Assembly: GCA_014281115.1 (NCBI GenBank)
Contig: JACONQ010000015.1
Span: 1 to 64,000, forward strand
Length of the DNA stretch: 64,000 nt
Source of the DNA: Laburnicola sp. R22_1
Taxonomy: Eukaryota > Ascomycota > Dothideomycetes > Pleosporales > Didymosphaeriaceae
Direction of reading: 5' to 3'
Shown here: positions 11,190 through 24,410 of the stretch, piece by piece
Position numbering within the stretch: the stretch's first letter is position 1
How the letters are laid out: every line of letters starts with the position of its first letter
Translations under genes and position numbers: made by a program
The notes under the pieces: generated by a model
Seen by the model: the letters and a program-made list of their open reading frames with translations, nothing else
The model's database searches: none
What the model was told of the DNA's origin: nothing

Positions 11190-12113
11190 TGGTTGGTTTG
11201 CACGCCCCTTACGTGTAAGCCTTGCAGGTTTAGTAGGCCCTTGCCCGCCGCCTCCACCACAGCCTTGTACTATACCAATGCTATGCCCTGGTACCCAATA
11301 TCCGTAGGGTGGATTCTATTAGGACCTAGCCCATCCTTACCAACATTCAGATATATGTTGCCAAGTACAATACGCTGCCCTTTGTGGCGTCTCGCCTCTG
11401 CAATGGCGCGGTACTTGGGATTTATAATTGTTCTAATACAGTCGTCGCCCGTGGGATTAGCGTTGGGCAGGAGGGTAGATAGCACAATCGTCACGCAGTG
11501 AATCTGGTCGAAGAGTCTATTTAGAAGTTTGTCTATCTGTTGGTCGATGGAGCCAAGGGGGTATTGGGGAGAATGGCTAAGCATATTGTTTGTTCCCGCA
11601 CTGCTTTGTTAGCGTTGTGTAGGGGACTACCTGTGTAAGGTAGGACTTACTTAATTAGCACAAGGTGGGGTTGGAAGCGGAGGTCCTGCTCAGCGTGCAT
11701 GGCGACTTAATGCACTAGGGCGCCTGGATGACCTTCGTTTTGCTGTTCGGGTTGTGGCTATTAGCACTATAGTAATGGGGGTGAGGAAGTGTAGATAAAC
11801 GCACCCTGTCCTTTATCTTGCCTAAAGATACTGTGCCTACTATATTAACAGCTATTCCCGCGTGTTGCAGTATATGCTAGAGGTGCTTGCGGTACCTATT
11901 TCTGTTGCTTAAGCCCTGGCTATAAGTAATTAATGCACTAAGGGGGAGGATGCGTAAGGGGGATTGGTTGGAACCAATGTGGGATACCATTAAGTTAATC
12001 TTGTAAGCCTTAAGGGTTTGCGGGGTGGCTTTCCTTGCAACGTGGAGCGTACTTATTGTTCCCAAAGAGAAAGGGAGTGCGCTCGCCAGAGCTAGCAGTG
12101 TAGCTATGAGCAC
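11190..12113 (-). pseudogene. SGNH/GDSL hydrolase pseudogene
   Basis: The minus strand starts with a signal-peptide-like segment ('MLIATLLALASALPFSLG', start taken at 12113). The block I region of SGNH hydrolases follows ('LRILPL...ITY.QG.SN.N.YRK'), in which the catalytic Gly-Asp-Ser is no longer recognisable. Near the 3' end are 'LPNANPTGDDCIRTIINPKYRAI' and the block V catalytic motif 'NRIHPTDIGY', with the His that completes the Ser-His dyad. SGNH enzymes are secreted esterases or lipases acting on acetylated sugars or lipids. The middle (about 11600-11870) is broken by stops and may include an intron (GTAAGTCC near 11650 on the minus strand). Loss of the GDS motif and the stops mark it as non-functional. 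It lies between the two membrane-protein paralogs on the opposite strand. Confidence 0.7.
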
Positions 12114-12943
12114 TATATGGCTATATATGCCTGTGTATAATACGATGGATTTGAGAGCGGCGACAACGGTTGATGGGGTTGGGAAGGTCTAGTAACGCTA
12201 GTAGGTGATAGCAAGACTTAGTATTTACGGGTAACCTAGGCGAGAGGATTAGTACCGTACAGACTAGATGCTGGGGAGAGATGAATGGAAAGAGCGCTTT
12301 AACAAAGAACCGCTATAGGTATAATAATATAAACGTGCTAAGTGTGGATATTTAGCCGCAAATGTAGCGGTAAAGGCCTTCTTCTATAGCTTAGGTGAAG
12401 AGGCGTTACTAACTTTTTGTAGCACGGATGGCGTTGCTTCTAATGATTGTACGGCGCGCTCGCTACGCCTCTATTCCACCAAACCGAAACGCTTACCACG
12501 CCTCTACCTAAGGCTTATGCCCTAAAAAGCGCCGACTACGCCCTTCTTAGGCCCTTTATTATTGCACCTTCCATCTTGGATGCGTATGCAAACGTGTTAT
12601 CTAGCGAAAAGTCTACCTACATATACGCTTTCCCTAGATAAACCACGGGAAATTAGTATAGATACTGTGTTGTACGCCATGCCAGCAATATAAGCGCCCG
12701 AAAAAAAAGAAGAAGAACGAAGAGAGTTGGGGGATTTTAACGTGCTATAGTAGGCTATTATATTTAAACTGTGAGACATATAATGTGCTCCTTAATTTGG
12801 ATAATATTTCTTTACTAGATCTAGCGTGTTACTATTTTACTCTTGTACAGTAGCTAGTCTTCCCTTAACTTTTCTAGCAATAAGACTCTAACGCCGCAAT
12901 ATATGGTAATACATAACCGCTTCCTAGTTTTATTACCCGTTAC
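12114..12943. other. Interval without a recognised gene
   Basis: Contains a 64-codon plus-strand frame (12447-12641) of protein-like composition that I do not recognise, and the upstream region of the second membrane-protein paralog. An ATG at 12904 opens a hydrophobic frame, but not the frame shared with paralog 1. Confidence 0.35.
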
Positions 12944-13774
12944 TTGGTTGCAATTGTTATTCTTATTGTTAATAAAGACCACCTATATAACCTACCATTT
13001 CCCTACGCCCAAACTATATCTTTGGTGGGACTAGACGTTATCTCTACCTCTATACGCTCTATAACGTCTATAGTACTGGTAATTGGACTTGTTCTTACGA
13101 CTCTAGGGTGCCTCCTATGCGCGCTGTTAGCATTTCTACACCTTCGGCCGTGGATACGTAGTAGGCATTCAGCTGCACAACACTATTATCCTCCACCCGT
13201 GCCCTAAAAAGACCCGCCGCGTACTAGGCTGGCCACCATGCCCAAAGGATCCACAAAGCACGGTGCGGCTCCCCCTACTAGGCCCGTTTACACCTTGTCG
13301 CACCCTCTGCTAAAGAGGGCTAGCCCTATCGAGGCGTGCAACGCATTTACTATCTATCGCGGCGTGGAGGCTTTACCTACTATGCATTTGAACAGGTTAA
13401 GCGTAACAAAGAATTCCGCTCATCCTTCGCTACAGAAACATGGGTACATAGGAAGATTTAGCGTAGACTTGGAGCATGTATAGCCCTAGCCATTGCAACC
13501 GCCACAGGCTATGTTAGGAAGCTTATTGGGATAACGACCTTAGCGTAGCTTAAGCGGCAGCAGCAGCCTCTACTCGCGGTTGAGCTTGTGGTATAGCATC
13601 GCTAACGTAGAAGAGCCAAAGAAGAGCCTTATATATGGGATATGGGCAGGCCTAGGGTTAATAATAAGTCTAGTTTAAGCAACTGCAAACCGCTATACAA
13701 CGCCACCAGTTGCGTTTCTGTAGAGGGAAAAGGAGTGGGCTATAGAAGGAACTGACTGGATATAGGCTAGTTAG
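12944..13774 (+). pseudogene. Small single-pass membrane protein, paralog 2
   Basis: Same frame architecture as 9863-10658. A polar N-terminal part ('DVISTSIRSITS') leads into a transmembrane segment ('IVLVIGLVLTTLGCLLCALL'), a basic turn ('LRPWIRSRH') and a 'YYPPPVP(stop)KD' motif matching 'PPPPVPKKD' in paralog 1. The soluble tail contains 'VDLEHV(stop)PQPLQP' and 'GLGLIISLV(stop)ATAN'. Stops are TAG at probable CAG codons plus the end near 13774. No clear ATG opens this frame, so the 5' end has been lost or mutated; a Leu or Val codon near 12944 is the first usable codon. The two copies are far more diverged than a recent duplication, so they duplicated before the nonsense decay. Function unknown. 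Confidence 0.55.
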
Positions 13775-15146
13775 TGAGAATGCGGCCAAGAATAATTATA
13801 CAAAAACTTACTAATTATCTTTTACCTTTCTACTTTATAACGTTAAGTGAATTTTCTATCTAGTACTAAGAGTAAATACGTTATATAGTTTTATGTAGCC
13901 TTACTTTTATAAGATGCTGTCGAGCCTGGTAGATATGTTTAAACCTTAAGAGCACTCTTCTATAGCGCTGCTTTTCTGTTTTGCGACGCATTTAGTTGCT
14001 GTTAATAGAGGGTACAAATATACTGCCGCTTTCGCTCCGCTTCTCTCTAGCCCGCTTAGAATATTAGGTAATGCTTAGCTTCTCTAAAGACATTGCAACC
14101 GCTGTTGGAGAGGCCTCTATACAAGTCTCTATTCCTCGGACTGTAGCTCCTTGCTCTTAAGTAAACGCTACTATTAGCGCGTCCAGCTTATCTAGACTTA
14201 GGCCTCTAATCCTCTCTCGCATTAATAGGGTTAGAGGCATCCCTCGCTTCTATATAGGTAGGAATCCCTTTGTGCCAGCGCTTGTCTGGCCGGCAATCTA
14301 ATGCTCCACTGTCTTGTCCTAGCCTAGCATTAGCAGCCCCCTCTTTCTACACGCCTTAATTAGCATTGCCGTCTCCCATGCCTAATTGTATGCGCCCACT
14401 TAACCAGCGTATTGGTGCGCTTAGTAGACAAGATTAAAGACTGTCCTAGGCGGTTCTTTAAACAGCAAAGCAACTATGCTAGGATCTGCAAATATAGCTA
14501 AAAACCACATTATCTGCCCTATTAAGCTTTGCGTGCGGCTTTCTTTTGTAGACGCGATTAATGACTTATTTAATGGGTAGGGCAGGATCCAATGCGTTAA
14601 GCGGACGAGGTAGAAGAACTTGTCTAGCCACCTACTCGCCCGCTAGTAACCTAGCTGGCTCTCTACAAACTCGAAGCTCTTCTGCAGGATAAGATAATAG
14701 GGTCTGCCTCCCCATCCTACACGCTCTTGCTTGTCGTCCCAGAGAAATAGAAAGTCTAGCAGCTTATCTACTATAGAGAAGCGCATCTTGTTCCCTATGA
14801 CTAGGTGTGGCGGCGCAATCGCACCCTCTTCTAGAAACATACGTTTCATTCCCTTATAGCAGAATATCATATTGCCATCCTGCCTAAGCGCAGCTAGCGA
14901 CAGCTTGGGACGGCTCTTGTTGGCGGCTAGCATTAATAACCACACATTGGCATCGAATTGCTCCAAGCTAAGTGTATATAGATACTCCAGCCACTTTTAG
15001 AGCAGCTAGGCACCTTCACTAACTTTTGGAATTTTGAGAAAGTGGTAAAATTGCTAAATCTTTATCTCGTTTATCTCAGTTTCATCTGAAATCCGACTCC
15101 TAGCCATCCCCAGGCACCGCACGCGTGCGGTGGGTTGATAATAGCG

Positions 15147-16892
15147 ATGGAGACGCCTCAGAGGCCCCCTCCAGGGGCCTCTACAGTGACTCGCCCCCCA
15201 GACCCTGAGTCTGCGCGGCAGACTAACATCCAGCACCCCTCCAGGAAGCGCCAATAGACCAATATCCGCCCTCCTAGACGCCTTTCCTTTAGTAGAGGCG
15301 TGCCTATCCGCCCAGAAGCTGCTATAGATACAGCAGCCAACGCCCTTAACTCCCACCTTACAGCTGCGCGCAAGGCGGCAGAGACCCAGAAGAAAGTCGC
15401 AATAGCTATGGCCGAAGCTATTAACCACTGCATCGCTAATCTTAAGCGCCTAGAGAAGCTAGCGGCTACCTCTACCCTCCGCAACCGCCTTATACAGACA
15501 CTAAAAAATTCAGCCACGCCAAGCCTTCGTCCTAATGTAGTTAGGACCAACTACGACTCAATAACCACCGCCTACACCACAGACAGCAACAGCGATCTTG
15601 CCACCCAGCCTTAGAGGACATAGGCAAGTATGGCATCCGCCTCCCACAGAGACAGCGGATACACAACCACAGCTAGCAGCAGGAAATCCACAACCGCGGC
15701 TAAGCGGCAAACTACACCTAGACAGGCAGCAGACCTATGGATCTTGCTCACAGTCGCAAACCCGGCCAACTAGCTAGGTTAAACCTCTGCCTTCGCTGTA
15801 CGAACGGCTATCTGCGCCGCTACAGGGCTCGACCTCAGCGCTATCCCTACGGCCATAAGGACCCGCACGGGGTGGGCCATCACCCCAGCCTCCAACAACA
15901 TACGACAGCAACTCATGGAACAGGAAAAGAAGGAATTAATAATGAGATCCATTAAAGCTGACAGCGCTGAGTTGCCCATACGATGGGTTAACTACGCCGT
16001 ACCTGAAGTACCTAGCAGCTACCGCTCGCTGCTAGGGGAAGACGTGCCCTACTCCCTCCAGATGGTAGCAGAAGAGGCTTACACGCAGACAAAACAACAC
16101 CCTACTAACTACTACCCCTCCTAACACGGCCCTAATCAATTTGGACACACTACCTGGATAGTGTCCTTTGAAAAGCCTGCGGCGGCTTTCCGCCTCTTTG
16201 GTGCCAGCGACCTATCCCGCGAGATAATTAAGAAGCGGGCTATAGAACGCCATGACCCTAGCTGCCAGGGCTACTGCAACGCGGCACAATGCACACGCGC
16301 ACCCCGCTGCCGCAACTGCGGAAAGAAACCTAGCGAGCACGAAGGCCTAATAGGAGACAACTGCGCTCACAAGCAACAATGCCCCAACTGCCGCAGCCCA
16401 CACGCCGCAGACGACCCTACCTGCTTAGTAAAACCCAGGCGGGTGAACAATCGCATTATTCAACCAACTCGCCGCGAACTGGCGACACTGAGACGCGCCA
16501 GACAGAAGGCCTTTAACTAGCTACATAACCTACAGCCTCAATCCAAGCTTACTACCTAGGGCCAAGACACCTCCCCCAGCGGAGAAGACGACACTAGAGA
16601 AGAAGCCCCTCTTAACAGCAATGACGCCGCCCCCGCTAGGGCTAACGTCCAGACAGACACTCAAACTGAACCCGTGCTAACACTACCAGATCAGCCAGAG
16701 CAGGAACCAATGGCCCTAAGCCATCGTCCCCCAAGAGGACCTCAACGCTCGACCCCATACCCCGACACCGCCTCACAACAAGCGGCCCCACGCTTATTGA
16801 GCAGGCCTATGCGATCCTCTGCGCCTATTAGCGACAGCCTAAACCTCGCCGCGCTCTTTGCTAGAAGCGCGAGACAAGAAAATCACACCTAG
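15147..16892 (+). pseudogene. LINE ORF1 (Gag-like RNA-binding protein)
   Basis: A single frame runs from the ATG at 15147 to TAG at 16890-16892, broken by several internal stops (the first after 'SRKRQ'). An Ala-rich, probably coiled segment ('AANALNSHLTAARKAAETQK') precedes the C-terminal cysteine-rich region. There, three closely spaced zinc-knuckle-like motifs occur at about 16255-16440, including 'CRNCGKKPSEHEG' and 'CPNCRSPHAADDPTC' (C-x2-C-x3-H-x6-C). In Tad1/L1-type elements ORF1 coats the element RNA. A Pro/Gln/Ser-rich tail follows. ORF2 begins about 25 bp downstream in another frame. Confidence 0.85.
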
Positions 16893-16915
16893 TCCTCCTT
16901 ATAGGAGGACTAGAC

Positions 16916-19900
16916 TATGGACGAATCCTCAAGTTAATAAGAAACAACCGCCGCAGATTCACCCCACATAGGGACCCTAACATTAAAGTATACTAGACAA
17001 ACGTTGGCAGAAGCGGCCCAGCACACACAGCCGCCCTTAAGATTGCTTTTATAGAGGGCATCGACATTATTTGCATGCAAGAGCCAGCTACCTGGCCAGG
17101 CACACACACTTTAAACCACCCCGGCTATAACCTCCACCTACTAGTAGACGGCTAGGACAGCCGGGAGACCTAGGAGGCAGAACGCCCCTAAGTCCTTATC
17201 TTTACCTATAAGGGCAACCAATTAAAAATTACACCACATACTCCACTTCATAACTAGGACATGCAGTGGATTGACGTTAACAGAATCTTAATACTTAATG
17301 CCTACCAGGCGCCACAGACTACGCCCGTTCTTGACTACATTACCTACCTCACCCCGCCTAACAGGTGCCTTGCTGGGGGCGACCTCAACGCTAAATACAA
17401 CATGTTCGAACCTAGTGTCACGACTACACAGGGCGGCGCTAAACTGGCCTAATGGGCCACAGACAGCGGCATAGATTACATTGGCGAGCCTAGAGTCCCC
17501 ACCTACTAGGCGGGACACGTTATAGACCTCTCTTTCTATAACATCCCCTTCACTACCACAGCTGTACAGTCAGACATGAACTGCGGCTTAGACCACAACA
17601 TGCTAGTTACCACAATACCTAGCAGAGGACAGGAGCCGCTTAACCAGTTCTAGTATAGGGTCCCTACTACGAAGCTCCTGTTATTTGTTAACGCTATCGC
17701 TAATAAGATAAAGGGCGCTCCTAGCTCAGATAGGCCACAGACCCGCGAGCACGTTAATAGGCGCGTCGCTGCCTTAGAAGAAGTCCTTACTAACGCCCTA
17801 AAGACGGCAGGCAGGAAGAAAAGAGGCACAGGCCATTTGGCGCCCTAGTAGACAGACGCCTGCAAACAAGCTTACCAGGCACACTTAAACTCGCTAGACA
17901 GCCACACTAGCTAGGGCCCTTCTGAGGAGACGCGCACTTTCCTAGCGATAGTCTGCAAGGCAAAGAAGGAATACTGGCAACACACTATAGACAACGCAGA
18001 AGACAACTAGGAACTCTTCCAAATTATTAATTAGCATAAGCTAGAACCCACTAGAACCTAGGCGCCAATAGTCTTTAGAGGCATGGAGGCGACTAAAGAC
18101 AAAGACAAGGCTGAGATGCTTCAACAAGCACTGCTCTGCAGATTCACAGCGGAGGACAACCTGCCGGAACTGCCCTCCCCATAAGAGAACCACATCATCC
18201 CTTGGGACACGTACCTGTCTATCGAAGAGACGGAGCGCTGCGTGATTGGGGTCTCCAGCACCTCACCAGGCGCTAATAGTATAACTGTCTAGCTGCTTAT
18301 AGTATGCTAGAACTACATTAGATAGTACGTCTGCGACATCTACCGCAACCTACTTAAACTCAATTACTATCCTGCCGCCTAGACGGACGGGGAGATCGTG
18401 TTCATCAAGAAGCTCGGCAAGAAGGACGACACGGTCCCAGGCTCTATAAGACCCCTCGCTATGCTACTCTGCCTCGGCAAGGGATTTGAAAGGATTGTCG
18501 CCTGGCGCATAGCCCACTTAGCTGTGCTGCACGGCGTACTAAGCCCCCAACACGGGGGGGCTCTGCCAAAAAGGTCAGCCATAGACTTAATTGCCGCCTT
18601 CACCCACGAAGTGGAACTGGCCTTTAGCAAAGGCCAGCACGTCACCATGGTTACTATAGACGTGCTTGGGGCCTTCGACGCCCTCCTCATCAACCAACTG
18701 CTACACTAAATGAAAGAATAAGGCTGGCACTAAAAAGTCCTCGTGCTTACGCGCAACATTCTTACAAACCAACACATACTTGTTCGCTATGGCCAACACC
18801 AATTCAGCCGCCACCTAGTGGCTTGCGGCACCCCACAGGGCTCGCCCCTTTCACTAGTTATCTATATGCTGTACCTGGCGGAACTCCTCTTCTAGGACAC
18901 CACACTGCGATTCGGATATGCTAATGACATCTGCCTATACAGAGCCTCGCACAGCCTCAACCTTAACGTTAAATAACTCGCCAAAGACGTCCGCAAGATT
19001 AACGGATACGGCGCAGATAATAAGATCGCTTTTTCACTAGACAAGCTCGAAATAATCCACCTTACACGGCAGAAAGGAGACTACGCTCCTCCCTGTACCG
19101 TCGACAAGAACCTTACCATACACCCCATTCTCCCCACAAGTGAGAACGGGGCCTTGCGCTGGCTGGGCGTGTAGTTTAATAGGAAGCTGACCTTTAAGGC
19201 CCACATCGCGACTCGCGCCGCCAAGATAAGGGTGGTCGCACATCACATCCGCAGCCTGGCTCGGATCAAACACGGCCCCCCACCAGGGTCCCTCCGCAAG
19301 GCGGTAATCGCCTGCGTCCTCCTACAGCTCCTGTACAGCGCGAAGGCCTGGTACAGAGGCAGGACAAAGCCCTCCAGAATCACGTGCCAATCGAGAAGCG
19401 CTGTGGTAAGCACCCAACTAGGCTGGCACATTGACGCACTTAACAAAGTCCTCAAGCAGGCATGTAGAGCCGTTGTACCGGCCTATTAGACCACACCCAC
19501 CACCACTGTCTTTAGGGACGCAGGTCTCCCTTTAGTGGCAGTGGCACTTAAGACATGCAAGCTTCGCTTCGCAGCACACCTACTAACAATTAACAATAAG
19601 CACCCGCTAACTGCTAGAACCCTCCTGCCCACAGTTAGAAGAGGCCAAGGCGTAGGCCTCCTACAGAGAGCCCGCTCGAAGGTACAGCAACTCGCACAGA
19701 TCTTCGACCCAGTACCCTAACCGGAGTTCCGCGCCCCCCACTACTCCCGCGGGAGCCGCGCCAACCCCACAGGCCGAGTGGCCAAGAAGGACGCCGCCCG
19801 TCACTTCAAGGAGTGGTGGGCTCTCCTCCCGCCGACCGCTATCACTGTCTTCTCAGACAGCTCCGAACAATGGATTGACGGCGTTAAGCACGTCACGTAC

Positions 19901-20716
19901 GGCTACGCCGTATACGAAGGGCAGGCCCTCACCCTGCAGGGCAACAGCTCCCTCAACCCCAGGTCCCACGTTTTCGATGCCGAAGCTGTCGGCGCGTGGC
20001 GAGGACTCGCCCACACGCTTAATACGCCCGCCTACCAGCTAAGACGCATATACATGTGCATTAACAACACTTCTGTTATATAGTGCATAAGAGGCAACCC
20101 ATCCCCCTCCTTGTAGTGGGCGTTCGTTAGGTGCTAGGAGACAATGGAGAACTTGGACATCGCTGTCCAGTGGGCCCTAGGTCACTGCGAAATAGAAGAG
20201 AATAAATTGGCGGACTAGCTAGCCGACGACGCAGCAAAGTCCCCTCGACCTCCATACAGCATGGCAGCTAAGCCTACAGTCTCAGGCCTTAAGTCAGACG
20301 TTCGCGCCTACACTAGGAGCGCTGAGATAGACTAGTGGCGCGCCCGCTCGCCTAAGTTATCTAAATGGTACATACAGTGGGACCTCACTTACCGCCCTGC
20401 GAAACAGCCAAAGAAGCTCACCCTCCAACAACCAACGCTTGCTAAGCTGTTGTTTATGCGCACCCACCATGGACACTACGCCTGGTACTATAAGAAGTTT
20501 AGGCACGAAGACGCCGTCACAGAATGCCCCTACAGGGCAGACCTGGCGCCCGACCACATTGTACACTGCCCACGATCAGTTCGAAAGTTCCGCTACTAGC
20601 CGAAACAGCCAGCGTGCCCCCCCAGCACCACTAGGGAGGGCGTGGAATACCTAAAGGCACTTAAGCCAAAAGATTTCCAACTTCTACTTAAACTTATTAA
20701 CCCTTTAGAAGATTAA
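16916..20716 (+). pseudogene. LINE ORF2: endonuclease, reverse transcriptase, RNase H
   Basis: One frame spans about 1,266 codons to TAA at 20714-20716. The N-terminal apurinic-type endonuclease has 'TNVGRSGPAHTAAL', 'IDIICMQEPATWPG' and 'CLAGGDLNAKY'. The reverse transcriptase shows 'IRPLAMLLCLGKGFERIV', 'LPKRSAIDLI', block A 'DVLGAFDAL' and 'CGTPQGSPLS', but the xADD box reads 'YANDI'. The first catalytic Asp is therefore Asn, as expected from G-to-A. The RNase H part has 'FSDSSEQW', 'FDAEAVGAWRGL' and 'WALGHCEIEENKLAD', but 'CINNTSVI' again has Asn for Asp. The C-terminus has the Tad-type 'HGHYAWYYKKFRHEDA...CP' zinc-like tail. More than twenty in-frame stops show it is dead. Confidence 0.9.
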
Positions 20717-23700
20717 CACTTAGCAACAAAAAGCTACCTTTTATTCTTAGGCTTAACTTACACTATATAGACAGCTCCTCTAGCGCCAACTCCATTAGAG
20801 CTCCTAGCAGGCGTGTCTCTCCCCCGTCAACTTGCTATACGCGGCAACTCCCTACCTACTCTCCACTCTCCTTATCCCTCCCTTCCTTTTCTAGCTACTC
20901 TCCTTACCTATTCTTACTAGTTACACGCTAAAGTCTTAGCACTTTTCAATACAGTTTTAGGGCAGCCGAAGCTGCCCCTACTTTAGTTTTAGTTTACATG
21001 TATAATAGATACACCCTAACACCTTAGCCTATAGGCAAGAAGACAAAGATTTAGCCCCCACATAGAGGGGGGCGGACTCTTACGAGCCGCTGCAAGAGAT
21101 GGCGATAGCTTCACAGCAAGAAACGCCTTCACCATTTTGGCTGGCTCCAAAACGGTTGCTCGGCGCGTCCCTATGCCCCATGGGAGGCTAGAACATTGCG
21201 TTCCTGGACGTTAATCAATACTACTACTACTATTAGAGCAGCTAGGGGTGCTACTACATGTTGTACTGCTAGTACTAGCCTGTTGCCTGGTTGAACTAGA
21301 CAAACACGTCCTGTAGGTTCTTAACTGCTCTCCACTAGCGCTTGTACTCAGCATATATTAACAAGTTCCCAATGAGCATGTTGTTGCCATGCGGCTGCGC
21401 CAGCCGCCTGGTCACCTAGCTGAACTTGGGCAGGAACCAGCCTATACCGCACCTCTCTAGCGTCTCCTGCATGCCAAGGCCCTCTTTCACAACAAGATCC
21501 TGCCCGCGCCTCTGTTCCTAGCGATCCTTGTACAGCAGCGACTCTCTGCATAGTAAGCTGCTGCCGTAGCAGAACTGGAGCGCTCGCAGCGCGATCACCA
21601 TCACCATGGTCTCGGGAAGCGAGTACGTCCAGGCGGTATGCGCGAGCGTATGCTCGAACAAAAAACAGTACTTGTTGATTTGTGCGCGGAGAAAGCCGAA
21701 CAGCTCCTGCGATGGTACGACGTAGTATAGGAGCGGCGAGCAGACGTCGTCAATGCTGTCGTCGTAGAGATCCCACGCACGCCATTGCTCACAAATCTCA
21801 TCCATTATGGTGAGAGAAATTCGATGCTCTTCCTGGATCCCGTACAATCGCCGCTGGTTGTCTCTGAGGTTGGAGAATGCACGGCCTTTGCTGTGGAGGT
21901 AGGAGCCCTTACAGACGTTCTTAGAAAAGGTGGCACTCCCACCCTGCTGCTGCAGCGAGCGGATATAGCTAGGATCCAGCGCCAGATTCTCTACCGCCTT
22001 GTTGTTAAACACGTACACCTTGGAGTTGTCAAATGGCGTCTTGATGTTTGTGTAGAACTGTGAGTACACTAGTCTATTCATATTCTCCTGCCCGCGTGGC
22101 ACTGTGGACAGCGTCTGGCCTATTATGTCTCTTATGGTGGCCTAGGGGTAGGTGGTCACCCGCGGACTCCCTCTAGCCTGTTTGCTGTCTTCTAGCAGCT
22201 TCACGCGCGTGCGGGCATAGGACTCTAGGCAGCAGCGCTTCCAGAGAAAAGTCTCGGCCTCGAACTCGGCTGGGACCACGTCGTACGGGTAGGCATAGTC
22301 CTCTAATGTGACCGTCTTGGCAAGGTCTACGTAGGTGCGATCTTTGCTGTAGAATTGCGGATCGGCAGCTTCTGCCCAGGCCTGTTCCTAGCGTCCGTAC
22401 GCACTAGTTAAGTCGCCTATTATGTATGCAAGCTTGGTGTTCTTTGCATGCACAAATAGGGTAGCGTTATTAAAGCGATCTAAGCTGGGGTTTTTGGCAA
22501 TCTGTTTAAGGACAGTAGTCCACAGCGAATTAAGGTGCTGGTGCTGTAGCCTATACGCTAAGAGCTGCTTCCGCGCGCTCTCTTTTCGCTTTGATGTCTC
22601 TGCCAACACCGCGGTTACTCCCCTGCTAGCATTGTCCTTAGAGGCGGGAAGATATGACGCCAGGGTCGAGTTATTCATAGTTTTGCTAATGGCTAGGAGC
22701 AGCACAGCATCTAGCCAGAGCTGTTAGTCTTACTTGCTTAGGTAGGTACTATGCTTGTACTAGCTTTTGAGGTGAAGTTCTGGGAAGAAGACAAATATTA
22801 GCAGCGACTTAATGCTGCCTGCAACAGAACTAAAGCAGTAATAAGGGATCTTGTGCAGTGGCAGATTCCTTGTCGCTAGGTCGCCGCGACGATTATACGC
22901 AGACACTGTAAGGCTAAAATGTATATCTGTGTCTAGGTTTAGGATAAGATGCGCTTGAGGGTGCTAGTTAATGCTGTTCCGGGCAAACGCTAGGCTACTA
23001 GGAAAGCAGCACACACTGTCTATATCAAACCTGACCTTAGCAGCACGTCCTTTCCTGCTACTGTTGTGGTGCTATTAGAGGCAGAGGTTGTGGGGCAGCT
23101 TCTTATCGGGCGTGCTAACGTCTTTAGGGAAAGCGACGGGACTTGTGCCCTTGAACGCAGCCTTTAGGTCTAAGCTCTTGGGCAGACTAGAGGGTTATAT
23201 TAGCTTTGGGTTGCTGAGAATATTTAGAAGAGGCGTTCCCCTATTGTGCACTCCGCAAAGCAGGTGCGTAATCTCCTTAAACGATAAGCATGCAGAGTGT
23301 ATATTAGGGCGCTGGTAATATTCCTGGTAGAGTCTGTCCGCTACTGCGTGCTCCTTGTGGGTACAGCCTTGAAAGTTCCGCAGCTGCTTGGCGAGCTTGT
23401 AGGCGGTTCGCTTGGTGGGTGAAGTGGGTGGACTGCCTGCTCTAGGTGTTAATTGCGTTGGCGACGCTGCTTGGATAGCGCGTGGGCTAAGCACATTACT
23501 AGGGCGGGCAAATAGTAAGGGAGACATAGTGGCTAGTGTTCCTTGCGCAGCTAGCTGAGTGTTGCTGCTGTTAGATAGCTGTGGCAGGCGAGGTGTGCTA
23601 TAATTAGTTAATGGGGGTAGTGGTGGAGGGGTGCTATGGCTGGGAGTTAGCTGCACTAGCTGCGGCGCGTTGCTGCCCTTAGACACTTGTCTGAATATAG

Positions 23701-24410
23701 GTTTAACCCAAGAGAGTAGTGTGTTGCTTTGGGCTGGGAAGGTCTTGTGTTGGCTGCTTAACCGAACTAAAGAGACGCTGCACTGGCTTTGTGGGCTGTT
23801 TAGAGCCTCTGGAGAAGTGTTAGCAGCTCTTACTAGAGTGGGTGTTAATGTGTGGCTAACACTGCGAGTGTTTGCAACAAAGAGTTCTTTTATAGTAGCC
23901 AAATTCCTAGCAACAGGCGCTGTGGACGATTGCTGCAGGTTACTGCTCTTGATAGCATAACTCTGGCCTGCTGTACTATGAATACTATCGCTGTTTAGTT
24001 CTGCATGCCTTTCCATGTTTCCTAAGTGCTCTAGAACTTTATCTGCGCTTGTACGTACTTGCGCAGTTCCAGCCTGCATCTTAAGTAAAATACCAGCAGT
24101 CCTTGTATCTCTGTCCTTTATCTGTTGCAGTATACGTTGTTCATACTTAATACGCTCGTTTGTCTGTTCCCTATTGCTCGCGTAGAGTTGACTAATAACT
24201 GTCGCGGCCTCTATGTTGTCTACTGCTAGCGATGCGAGAGGAGATGGTGCTCTATATGCATCCTCGCCTTCTAGCAACTTGTCTGGCTGGATGAGAGGGT
24301 TGCGAGGAATGGGAACGTTGGCGCTGAGTCGAAGACCGAGGTCTGGGTAGGTGGTGGTTGGAGCGCCTGGGAGTGCAGGTTTGTAGTGGATAAAGTTGGG
24401 GCGAGCTATA

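Larger units (their letters stand above)
15011..21232 (+). mobile_element. Tad1-type LINE (non-LTR retrotransposon), 6.2 kb, inside gene A
   Basis: The element is bounded by a perfect 14-bp target duplication TTAGAGCAGCTAGG (14997-15010 and 21233-21246). The 3' end carries a short (ACT)n tail (about 21217-21232) instead of poly(A). Order inside: a roughly 135 bp 5' leader, ORF1 with zinc knuckles, ORF2 with AP endonuclease, reverse transcriptase and RNase H, and a 3' UTR of about 0.5 kb. That is the Tad1 clade arrangement. The length suggests a full-length insertion, but both ORFs contain many TAG/TAA/TGA codons, and the reverse transcriptase and RNase H active sites each show an Asp-to-Asn change. 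The copy cannot be autonomous. It lies in the orientation opposite to gene A. Confidence 0.93.

Noticed and set aside
11028..11501. 157-codon plus-strand open frame
   Set aside because: It is antisense to the SGNH hydrolase remnant, whose minus frame carries the IHPTDIGY motif. The plus frame has no recognisable pattern.
13881..15010. Separate gene at the 3' side of the LINE
   Set aside because: The matching 14-bp duplication and exact frame continuity show that this segment is the C-terminal part of gene A.
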